38,695 bases of DNA from Clostridiales bacterium UBA5888 (GTDB lineage Bacteria > Bacillota > Clostridia > Oscillospirales > Oscillospiraceae): contig DJEW01000014.1 of NCBI GenBank assembly GCA_002431965.1, positions 63,838 to 102,532 of the forward strand. Reading direction: 5' to 3'. The translations under genes were made by a program, and so were the position numbers. The notes beneath the pieces are model-generated. The model was not told the DNA's origin. It searched no databases and worked only from the letters and a program-made list of their open reading frames with translations. This document shows, piece by piece, positions 25,405 through 31,708 of this stretch. The first letter of the stretch is position 1. Every line of letters starts with the position of its first letter.

Positions 25405-25433
25405 ATTTTAACACTGATACCGTGAAATTGCAA
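25405..25433 (-). promoter_or_regulatory. typA: SigA-type promoter of typA with extended -10
   Basis: On minus, TTGCAA (25433-25428), a 17-base spacer and TGTTAAAAT (TAAAAT at 25410-25405). A GTGAA/TTCAC inverted pair (25422-25426 and 25439-25443) brackets the -35 and may be an operator. Confidence 0.65.
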
Positions 25434-25454
25434 TAGAATTCACTTCATTTTGAT

Positions 25455-26585
25455 TCAGTTTTCCGCAAAAATCCGCTCCGCATACTCTGCGACGGAGTAA
25501 TCAGGGCTGAAATCCGGATATTTTGCGTCCATCTCGCCCAGCCGCGCCCTGAGCCGCGCGCATTCGTCCAGCACCGCCGCGCCGTTTACCGCCGCCGGCG
25601 TGCCGGCAAAGCGGGCAAAGTTCCCGCCGAGTATCTCCCCCAGCCGCTCTCCGCGAAGCCCCAGCCCGCGCATTATAAACGGCGCGCGCTTTATGAGAAA
25701 ATGCCCGTCGGACGCGATCTCCCGCTCGCCGTCGAGCGTCAGGAATTCCCTCACTATCTCCGGGCGGCGCAGATTCTCCCGCTCGTCAAACGCCTTGTCC
25801 TCACCCATCAGTATGCACCGCCCGCCGATGTCCGTGCCGTAGATTATGCGCCCGTGCCAGCGCTCGAAGAACGCGCGGGCGCGGTCAATGCCGGCGGAAA
25901 AGTTCTCGTACATCTCTATCCCCGGCGTGAGATCGACGCAGACATTCCCATAACGCGAGAGTATATCGTCGAGGCGGTCCAGCTGTGCGGACATGAAGAA
26001 AAAATGCGCAAAGTCTATCCTCAGCGCCGGATGGCGCGCCAGCACGTTCAGCACCTCGGCGTACTGCGCTTCGTTGTTGACATAGCTGTCGTCATAGAGC
26101 CAGCCCTGCTGCACGGCAAACGCCGGGGCATGCTCAGAATCCCAGAAATTCTCCGGGTCGTTCACGTGCCAGAGTATCGGCGTGCCCGTCTCCTCCGCCC
26201 ACGCCCAGAACGCCTCCCAGCGCGCATCGTCAAACGCCGGCACCGGATGCTTCCTGCGCATCTGCGGCTTGCCCTCCAGCATCTTTATCCCGTCGCAGCC
26301 CGCCTGCGCCATGCGCGCGGCATACTGCGCCATATGCGCGCCAAGCGCGTCCGCATGAAGATAATACCCGCTCACGTCGAGACTGCCGAACACGTAAAAC
26401 CGCCCCGGCCACAGCTTTTTCATCGCCAGCGCCTGCGGCGTGAGCGACAGCGCGCGGCTGTGCGCGCATGCGGCGATGTTCGCCATGTCCGTTCCGGTGC
26501 GCGTCAGCAGTGCTTCCAGCGCCGCGGGGTCTGTCTGCTGCGCGCAGTGCACATGCCCGTCGATGATTTTCATACCCATATACAT
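25455..26585 (-). CDS. Amidohydrolase family protein (Amidohydro_2, TIM barrel)
   Basis: A 376-residue metal-dependent hydrolase. The first strand carries KIIDGHVHC (HxH), a mid-barrel His is seen in PILWHVNDPENFW, another in IDFAHFFFMS, and the late catalytic Asp in IIYGTDIGGRC. This pattern fits Amidohydrolase 2, which covers decarboxylases and lactonases; the substrate is unknown. AGAGGTG lies six bases before the ATG at 26585, so this start is chosen over the GTG at 26594. Two more ATGs follow within four codons. It is divergent from the yfbR-like gene with adjoining promoters. Confidence 0.82.
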   Translation of the reverse strand: MYMGMKIIDGHVHCAQQTDPAALEALLTRTGTDMANIAACAHSRALSLTPQALAMKKLWPGRFYVFGSLDVSGYYLHADALGAHMAQYAARMAQAGCDGIKMLEGKPQMRRKHPVPAFDDARWEAFWAWAEETGTPILWHVNDPENFWDSEHAPAFAVQQGWLYDDSYVNNEAQYAEVLNVLARHPALRIDFAHFFFMSAQLDRLDDILSRYGNVCVDLTPGIEMYENFSAGIDRARAFFERWHGRIIYGTDIGGRCILMGEDKAFDERENLRRPEIVREFLTLDGEREIASDGHFLIKRAPFIMRGLGLRGERLGEILGGNFARFAGTPAAVNGAAVLDECARLRARLGEMDAKYPDFSPDYSVAEYAERIFAEN

Positions 26586-26619
26586 AAGCCGCACCTCTGG
26601 TCTTCATTTTATAATATGT

Positions 26620-26648
26620 ACTATACCACGCGCATCCGCTGTTGAAAA
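26620..26648 (-). promoter_or_regulatory. Promoter of the amidohydrolase gene
   Basis: On minus, TTTTCA (26648-26643) and TATAGT (26625-26620) are 17 bases apart. Its -35 coincides with that of the divergent yfbR-like promoter. Confidence 0.5.
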
Positions 26649-26670
26649 GGACGCCGTTTCGTGGTATTAT
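26642..26670 (+). promoter_or_regulatory. Promoter of the yfbR-like gene, extended -10
   Basis: TTGAAA (26642-26647), a 17-base spacer and TGGTATTAT (TATTAT at 26665-26670). It shares its -35 bases with the divergent amidohydrolase promoter. Confidence 0.65.
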
Positions 26671-26713
26671 AACGGAAATATAAAATATATGAAAAATATG
26701 AAAAGAGAACGCC

Positions 26714-27331
26714 ATGTCAGACAGCTTTTTTGCCTATATCTCGCGCATGCGCTATATCACGCGGTGGAGCCTGATGCGCAACGCCATGCCCGAGAACATA
26801 CAGGAGCACAGCCATATGTGCGCCGTCATCGCCCACGCGCTCGCCGTTATACGGCGGGATGTCTTCGCTCAGGAGTGCGACCCTAACGAGTGCGCCGCCG
26901 CCGCGCTTTATCACGACTGCTCCGAGATACTCACCGGCGATCTTCCCACACCGATAAAATACCACAACTCTCTCATCCGCGACGCTTACCGTGAGGTTGA
27001 AAGCATCGCCTGCGCCCAGCTCATCGGAACGCTTCCGCCAGAGCTTCGCGGCGCATACGAGCCTCTGCTGACCGGAGAGATCTCCGCGCGCACGCACGAC
27101 ATTGTCAAGGCGGCGGACAAGCTCTCGGCGTACATAAAGTGCATTGAAGAGCGCCGCGCGGGGAATGACGAGTTCCTTTCCGCCGAAAAGCAGACGCGCG
27201 CCGTGCTGGAGCGCTGCGGCATGCCGGAGGTGGAGTATTTTCTTGCGCATTTCATAGCGCCGTTTGAGCTGACGCTCGACGAGCTTGGCACTCTGGAGGA
27301 GGGAAGCTGTCATGGACAAGACAAAGCTTGA
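26714..27331 (+). CDS. yfbR: YfbR-like 5'-deoxynucleotidase (HD domain)
   Basis: A 205-residue HD-domain phosphohydrolase. YfbR converts dNMPs to deoxynucleosides and takes part in pyrimidine and dNTP balance. The resemblance to the E. coli enzyme is close along the whole length. R17 and W18 (ITRWSLMRN) and H32 (IQEHSH) are present. The catalytic block YHDCSEILTGDLPTPIKY holds H67, D68, E71 and D76, and a last metal ligand D135 lies in VKAADKLSAY. The ATG at 26714 has only a weak AAGAGA upstream. Its end overlaps the DUF896 gene by 20 bases, so both form one unit. Confidence 0.92.
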   Translation: MSDSFFAYISRMRYITRWSLMRNAMPENIQEHSHMCAVIAHALAVIRRDVFAQECDPNECAAAALYHDCSEILTGDLPTPIKYHNSLIRDAYREVESIACAQLIGTLPPELRGAYEPLLTGEISARTHDIVKAADKLSAYIKCIEERRAGNDEFLSAEKQTRAVLERCGMPEVEYFLAHFIAPFELTLDELGTLEEGSCHGQDKA

Positions 27332-27530
27332 GCGCATAAATGAGCTGTCGCGCATCGCAAAGCTGCGTGCGCTGAGCGAGGATGAAACCGCCGAGCGCGA
27401 CGCGCTCCGCAAAGAATACATTGCCGAGTGGCGGCACAACGCGATGCAGGTGCTGGACAACACCTATATCGTCACGCCTGACGGGAAAAAGCACAAGCTT
27501 CAGCGAAAGGACGAAAAGGAGCCCAAGTAA
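27312..27530 (+). CDS. DUF896 (YnzC-family) small protein
   Basis: A 72-residue helical protein. The family signature is the N-terminal helical hairpin LERINELSRIAKLRALSEDE followed by RDALRKEYIAEWR and a short NTYIVTPDGKK end. DUF896 proteins are common in Firmicutes; Bacillus members are linked to the SOS response, but no biochemical function is settled. AGGAGGG lies eight bases before the ATG at 27312. The gene starts inside the end of the yfbR-like gene. No clear terminator separates it from the cysE leader promoter, which begins 20 bases after its stop. Confidence 0.88.
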   Translation: MDKTKLERINELSRIAKLRALSEDETAERDALRKEYIAEWRHNAMQVLDNTYIVTPDGKKHKLQRKDEKEPK

Positions 27531-27549
27531 GCGCTTTTCTTCGCGGCTA

Positions 27550-27578
27550 TTGACAAAATTCCCGCTCTCGCGTATTAT
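27550..27578 (+). promoter_or_regulatory. cysE: Strong SigA promoter of the cysE leader
   Basis: TTGACA (27550-27555) is a perfect -35, with a 17-base spacer and TATTAT (27573-27578). Transcription should begin near 27585, giving a leader of about 200 nt before cysE. Confidence 0.8.
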
Positions 27579-27647
27579 AGCCTGAGCGGATCTCCCGGCT
27601 TCGGGTCGATTATTTTCATTTTGATAATCTGTGAGGTGACAGTGATA

Positions 27648-27716
27648 ATGAAGTGCGCGTGTTGCTGCGTCTGTTGCGGTCGATGTCGCTGTCGCTGTGT
27701 GCGGCAGGGTCTGTGA
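27648..27716 (+). CDS. Cysteine-rich leader peptide of the cysE attenuator
   Basis: A 22-codon ORF with its own strong ribosome site (GAGGTGA, eight bases before the ATG). Nine residues are cysteine, at positions 3, 5, 6, 7, 9, 10, 13, 15 and 17 (codons at 27654-27698), alternating with Arg in the second half. It ends in TGA inside a hairpin and is followed by an intrinsic terminator just upstream of serine acetyltransferase. Leader peptides packed with codons of the pathway's end product are the hallmark of ribosome-mediated attenuation (compare his, trp and leu leaders). Poly-Cys uORFs near sulfur genes are known in mycobacteria. That this one is translated and regulatory is inferred. A chance product of GC-rich TGC/TGT sequence is the alternative. 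Confidence 0.75.
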   Translation: MKCACCCVCCGRCRCRCVRQGL

Positions 27717-27722
27717 CCCTGC
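27704..27722 (+). promoter_or_regulatory. Stop-codon hairpin of the cysE attenuator
   Basis: GCAGGGTC (27704-27711) and GACCCTGC (27715-27722) form an 8-bp perfect stem with a 3-base loop around the leader-peptide TGA. A ribosome terminating there would melt it. It lies between the candidate antiterminator arms (27685-27697) and the terminator. Confidence 0.65.
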
Positions 27723-27733
27723 GCGCTCATCTG

Positions 27734-27767
27734 CGGCGGCATAATATGCCGCCGTTTTATTTTTGTG
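27734..27767 (+). terminator. Attenuator terminator upstream of cysE
   Basis: A 9-bp perfect GC-rich stem (27734-27742 with 27746-27754) has a 3-base loop and is followed directly by TTTTATTTTT. It ends 18 bases before the cysE ATG, so full-length cysE mRNA requires readthrough. The 5' arm can instead pair with GTCGCTG in the leader-peptide ORF (27685-27691 or 27691-27697; seven pairs, two G-U). Confidence 0.88.
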
Positions 27768-27785
27768 TAATCGAGGTTTTTATAT

Positions 27786-28418
27786 ATGTTCAACGATCTG
27801 AGAGAGACCATCGCCGCCTATATGGCGCGCGATCCTGCGGCGCGCAGCGCGCTGGAGGTTTATTTTCTCTACCCCGGGCTGAAGGCCACGCGCAGCCACC
27901 GCCGCGCCCACTGGTTCTACGAGCGCAACATGAAGTTCATCGCCCGCCTCATCTCGCAGGCGAGCCGGTGGCGCACCGGCATAGAGATACACCCCGGTGC
28001 AAAGATCGGCAAGCGCCTCGTCATCGACCACGGCATGGGCATCGTCATCGGCGAGACAGCCGAAATCGGGGATGATTGCCTCCTCTACCACGGTGTGACC
28101 CTCGGCGGCACTGGCAAGGACGTCGGCAAGCGTCACCCCACCATCGGCAACAACGTCCTCATCGGCACGGGTGCAAAGGTTCTCGGTCCTTTCAAGGTCG
28201 GCGACAACTGCCGCATCGCGGCAAACTCCGTCGTCCTCGGCGAGGTTCCGCCCGACAGCACCGCCGTCGGCATCCCCGCCAAGATCGTGCGCATCGCCGG
28301 GCAGAAGGTGGACTACGCCACCGAGGTTGACCAGGTCAGCGTCCGCGACCCGATGAGCGATGAGCTCGCCGCGATGCGCCAGCGGCTTGACGCGCTTGAA
28401 AAGAAGCTCGGCGAATAA
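27786..28418 (+). CDS. cysE: Serine O-acetyltransferase
   Basis: A 210-residue enzyme that makes O-acetylserine from serine and acetyl-CoA, the committed step to cysteine. The N-terminal helical part (to about residue 55) precedes a left-handed beta-helix of hexapeptide repeats. Active-site segments are VIDHGMGIVIGETAEIGDD and YHGVTLGGTG, each with its catalytic His; then IGTGAKVLG and the C-terminal AVGIPAKIVR, the usual end of the repeats. The last 30 residues include a predicted helix. The length matches the short EpsC type. GAGG lies nine bases before the ATG. No cysK is adjacent; expression appears controlled by the leader attenuator upstream. Confidence 0.95.
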   Translation: MFNDLRETIAAYMARDPAARSALEVYFLYPGLKATRSHRRAHWFYERNMKFIARLISQASRWRTGIEIHPGAKIGKRLVIDHGMGIVIGETAEIGDDCLLYHGVTLGGTGKDVGKRHPTIGNNVLIGTGAKVLGPFKVGDNCRIAANSVVLGEVPPDSTAVGIPAKIVRIAGQKVDYATEVDQVSVRDPMSDELAAMRQRLDALEKKLGE

Positions 28419-28436
28419 ATCAAGCGCACATTATAG

Positions 28437-28480
28437 AGACAGGAGCGAAAGCAAACCGCCCCTGTCTTGTTCTTTTTGTT
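28437..28480 (+). terminator. Terminator after cysE
   Basis: Arms 28437-28447 and 28457-28467 pair with one mismatch, followed by a T-rich tract TTGTTCTTTTTG. Confidence 0.85.
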
Positions 28481-28508
28481 TGATTATTCTCCCTGTTGTT
28501 GTTATAAT
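28480..28508 (+). promoter_or_regulatory. SigA promoter of the flavoprotein operon
   Basis: TTGATT (28480-28485), a 17-base spacer and TATAAT (28503-28508). The -35 borders the T-tract of the cysE terminator. Confidence 0.7.
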
Positions 28509-28568
28509 TAAAATCTATGAAAAGACTATTATAAATCTTCAACTCTTCTCATGAAACGAGGACACGGC

Positions 28569-29783
28569 ATGGAAACAGTAGTGGTCATAGGCGGCGGCGC
28601 GTCCGGCATGATGGCGGCGCTGACCGCAGCGCAAAGCGGGCGGCGCATCGTTGTGCTTGAACGCCAGCAGCGCGCCGCGCGCAAGCTCCTTGCGACCGGC
28701 AACGGGCGCTGCAACCTCACAAACACCGGCGCCCGTGCGGAAAATTACCATGGGGAGAACGCCTCTTTCGCGCTCCCCGCGCTCTCTCGCTTCACACCGC
28801 AGGACACGCTCGATTTTTTCCATGCGCTCGGTCTTGTCACGGTGACGGAATACGGCGGGCGGGTCTACCCCCTCTCCAACTCCGCCAACAGCGTGGTGGA
28901 CGTGCTGCGCTTCGCGCTGGAGCAGGCGGGGGCAGAGCTTCGCTGCGGCGTTCCCGCCCGCTCGCTCTCGCGCGCTGCGGACGGCGCCGGCTATGTCGTC
29001 GGCACGGACACGGGTGATATTTCCGCCGACTATGTCATCGTCGCCTGCGGCGGCGCGGCGGGCGCGAAGCTCGGCGGCGTCATGGACGGGTATGAGCTTT
29101 TAAAGCCCCTGGGGCACAAGCGCACGCGCCTGTACCCCGCGCTCGTCCAGCTCACCACCGAGCCGGAGTACCCACGCGCGCTGAAGGGTGTGCGCGCGGA
29201 CGCTGCGCTTTCGATCATCGCCGGGGATGATCTCGCCGCACGGAGCTGCGGCGAGGTTCAGTTCACTGAAACGGGGCTGTCCGGTCCCGCGGCGTTCGAC
29301 GTGTCGCGCGCCGTCTCCACGGGCGGCGACGGCTTCACCGCATCGCTCGACTTCATGCGCGAGTACGGCGCGGCGGAGGTCTCTGCCATGCTCGCGCGCC
29401 GCTGCCGCGATCTGCCCGCGCTCCCCTGCGCAGAGCTTTTCACCGGAATGCTGCATAACCGCCTTGGGCGCATGCTCGTGCGCTATGCACGCCTTGACGC
29501 CGCCGCGCCGCTCTCCTCTCTTTCTCCCGCTCGGCTCAGTGCCGCCGCGGACGCGGTCAAGGGCTTTTCCCTGCGCGTCACGGGCACGGCGGGCTTCGAC
29601 AACGCGCAAGTGACCGCCGGTGGAATACGCACCTCCGGCTTTGACCCGGAAACGCTGCAAAGCTGGTTTATGCCGCGGCTTTTCGTCTGCGGCGAGCTTC
29701 TGGACATCGACGGCGACTGCGGCGGGTATAACCTGCAATGGGCATGGGCGAGCGGGCGGCTCGCGGGGAGGCTCGGCGAATGA
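28569..29783 (+). CDS. HI0933/YhiN-family FAD-dependent oxidoreductase
   Basis: A 404-residue flavoprotein. The N-terminal dinucleotide-binding motif VVVIGGGASGMMAAL is followed by the family hallmark KLLATGNGRCNLTN. Near the end, GGIRTSGFDPETLQS, LFVCGELLDIDGDCGGYNLQ and WAWASGRLAG are typical of the HI0933 group (YhiN). Substrate and partner are unknown. GAGG lies seven bases before the ATG at 28569, favoured over ATG 28551. Its stop overlaps the next flavoprotein gene (ATGA at 29780-29783), so the two are translated in series. Confidence 0.93.
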   Translation: METVVVIGGGASGMMAALTAAQSGRRIVVLERQQRAARKLLATGNGRCNLTNTGARAENYHGENASFALPALSRFTPQDTLDFFHALGLVTVTEYGGRVYPLSNSANSVVDVLRFALEQAGAELRCGVPARSLSRAADGAGYVVGTDTGDISADYVIVACGGAAGAKLGGVMDGYELLKPLGHKRTRLYPALVQLTTEPEYPRALKGVRADAALSIIAGDDLAARSCGEVQFTETGLSGPAAFDVSRAVSTGGDGFTASLDFMREYGAAEVSAMLARRCRDLPALPCAELFTGMLHNRLGRMLVRYARLDAAAPLSSLSPARLSAAADAVKGFSLRVTGTAGFDNAQVTAGGIRTSGFDPETLQSWFMPRLFVCGELLDIDGDCGGYNLQWAWASGRLAGRLGE

Positions 29784-31390
29784 TACTTGTGCGAAACCTG
29801 CGGCTCGACCCCGGCGAGGAAGTATCCGTCCTCCGCGCCCGCGCGGCGAAAAAGCTGCGCCTCACGGCGGATTCGGTCGCTTCCCTTGTGCTCGTCAAGC
29901 GCTCTCTCGACGCGCGGCGCAAGGACGATATACACTATGTCTGCTCCGCCGCCGTGACCGTCGCGGGCGATGAACGGCGCGTGCTTGAGCGCGCGAAGGG
30001 TGCGGACGCTGCGCCCTACGCGCCGCCGGAGTATGACATTCCTCATATTGAGAATATAAAGAAGCGCCCGCTTGTAGTCGGCTTCGGTCCGGCGGGTATG
30101 TTCGCCGCGCTCGTGCTCGCGCGCGCCGGCGCGCGTCCCATAGTCATCGAGCGCGGGCGGGACGCACTTTCCCGCAAGGCTGTGGTGGAGGCGTTCCGCG
30201 CCGGCGGCGCGCTGGATACCGAGTGCAACGTCCAGTTCGGCGAGGGCGGCGCGGGCACGTTTTCCGACGGCAAGCTCAATACCGGCACGCATGACAGACG
30301 TATGTTCTGGGTGCTGCGGCAGTTTTATGAGCACGGCGCGGATGAGAGCGTCCTATACGACGCCAAGCCGCATATCGGCACGGATGTGCTCATCGGCATC
30401 GTGCAGAGCATCCGCGAGGACATCATCGCGCACGGCGGTGAGGTGCGCTTCCAGACGCGGCTTGAGCGGCTCGTCACGCGCGGCGGGCGCATCTGCGGCG
30501 CGGAGGTCGCAAGCCCCGGCGGGCGCTATACCATCGACGCCGACGCGCTCATCCTCGCCGTTGGGCACTCCGCGCGCGACACGTTTGAGACGCTTCTTGC
30601 GCAGGGCGTTGAGATGCAGCCCAAGCCCTTCTCCATGGGCGTGCGCATAGAGCACCGGCAGGCGGACATAGACCGCGCGCAGTACGGCGCGCAGCACCCG
30701 CCGCTCCCCGCGGCGGACTACTCGCTCAGCGTTCATCTGCCCGACGGCACGAGCGCCTACACCTTCTGCATGTGTCCCGGCGGCGAGGTCTTTGCCGCCG
30801 CGTCCGAGGCGGGCGGCGTCGTCACGAACGGGATGAGCTATTCCCGCCGCGACGGGGAGAACGCAAACTCCGCCCTGCTCGTCACGCTCACGCCGGAGGA
30901 TTTCCCGGACAAAAGCACGCTCGGCGGGATGCACTGGCAGCGCGAGATAGAGCGCGCCGCCTACCGCTGCGGCGGGGATAACTACCTCGCCCCGGCGCAG
31001 ACAGTCGGCGATTTCCTCGCCCATACGGCGAGCAGCGGGGCGCGCTCCGTCACGCCGAGCTACCGCCCCGGCGTCGTGTGGTGCGATCTGCACGATGTGC
31101 TCCCCGCGCGCATCACGCGCGTGCTTGAAAGCGCGCTCCCAGCGCTCGGCAAAAAACTTGCCGGCTTTGACACGCCCGACGCCGTCATGACCGCGCCCGA
31201 GACGCGCTCATCCTCCCCTGTGCGCATCGTGCGCGACAGCGCGCTGCAAAGCGGCGTCCGCGGGCTCTACCCCTGCGGCGAGGGCGCGGGCTACGCCGGC
31301 GGCATCAGCTCCGCCGCCGTGGACGGCATGCGCTGCGCCGAGGCGGTGCTGCGCGAATGTTTTTTGACGGAAACGAGGTGCGAGAAATGA
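29780..31390 (+). CDS. COG2509-type uncharacterised FAD-dependent dehydrogenase
   Basis: A 536-residue flavoprotein. An N-terminal domain of about 85 residues with alpha/beta character precedes the FAD-binding core RPLVVGFGPAGMFAALVLA. Family segments include VQFGEGGAGTFSDGKLNTG, ALILAVGHSARDTFE, PFSMGVRIEHRQ and the C-terminal LYPCGEGAGYAGGISSAAVDG. The group is widespread in anaerobes and its reaction is not known. It is coupled by ATGA overlaps both to the HI0933-type gene upstream and to the small membrane protein downstream. GGGGAGG lies just before its ATG. The two flavoproteins may serve one process; this is inference from position. Confidence 0.92.
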   Translation: MILVRNLRLDPGEEVSVLRARAAKKLRLTADSVASLVLVKRSLDARRKDDIHYVCSAAVTVAGDERRVLERAKGADAAPYAPPEYDIPHIENIKKRPLVVGFGPAGMFAALVLARAGARPIVIERGRDALSRKAVVEAFRAGGALDTECNVQFGEGGAGTFSDGKLNTGTHDRRMFWVLRQFYEHGADESVLYDAKPHIGTDVLIGIVQSIREDIIAHGGEVRFQTRLERLVTRGGRICGAEVASPGGRYTIDADALILAVGHSARDTFETLLAQGVEMQPKPFSMGVRIEHRQADIDRAQYGAQHPPLPAADYSLSVHLPDGTSAYTFCMCPGGEVFAAASEAGGVVTNGMSYSRRDGENANSALLVTLTPEDFPDKSTLGGMHWQREIERAAYRCGGDNYLAPAQTVGDFLAHTASSGARSVTPSYRPGVVWCDLHDVLPARITRVLESALPALGKKLAGFDTPDAVMTAPETRSSSPVRIVRDSALQSGVRGLYPCGEGAGYAGGISSAAVDGMRCAEAVLRECFLTETRCEK

Positions 31391-31602
31391 CCTTTACCGC
31401 AAGATTAAACGCTCTCGATGTGAAAATAAAGCGCCTGCTCACGCTTGGCGCAGGCGCGGTGGTGATCGCCGCGCTCGTTGCCTCGCACGGCTCGCTCGTG
31501 CACCTGCGGCGGGATATATCGCGCGGTCTCTCCGCGCTCACGGTGCTGCTCCTCGCGCGCACCGTCCTCGCCATTGTGGAGTATACGATGTTCAATGTGT
31601 GA
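31387..31602 (+). CDS. Small two-helix membrane protein of unknown function
   Basis: A 71-residue protein not recognised as a named family. Two hydrophobic segments are visible, about residues 20-34 (LGAGAVVIAALVAS) and 50-65 (LTVLLLARTVLAIVEY), joined by a basic loop (HLRRDISRG). Its ATG overlaps the stop of the COG2509 gene (ATGA, 31387-31390), and GAGGTG lies six bases upstream, so it is very likely a real last gene of the flavoprotein operon. It might anchor a partner at the membrane, but nothing in the sequence shows this. Confidence 0.7.
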   Translation: MTFTARLNALDVKIKRLLTLGAGAVVIAALVASHGSLVHLRRDISRGLSALTVLLLARTVLAIVEYTMFNV

Positions 31603-31623
31603 AGCTGATATATAACCCGTCCG

Positions 31624-31667
31624 CAACAAGTTTTTAAGGTTAGACCTTAAAAACTTGTTGTTTTTTA
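31624..31667 (+). terminator. Terminator of the flavoprotein operon
   Basis: A 17-bp perfect stem (31624-31640 with 31644-31660) has a 3-base loop and is followed by TTTTTT. It is one of the strongest hairpins in the window. Confidence 0.93.
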
Positions 31668-31686
31668 CTCATTTTTCGGTTATACT
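31658..31686 (+). promoter_or_regulatory. Candidate promoter of the DUF4143 ATPase
   Basis: TTGTTT (31658-31663), a 17-base spacer and TATACT (31681-31686). It overlaps the end of the preceding terminator. Confidence 0.45.
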
Positions 31687-31708
31687 CTTCGTGAGAGGAA
31701 GTGACAGC

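Noticed and set aside
27579..27785. Cysteine T-box riboswitch upstream of cysE
   Set aside because: No T-box consensus (AGGGTGGNACCGCG-like stretch) or specifier stem was found; the leader is explained by the Cys-rich ORF and terminator.
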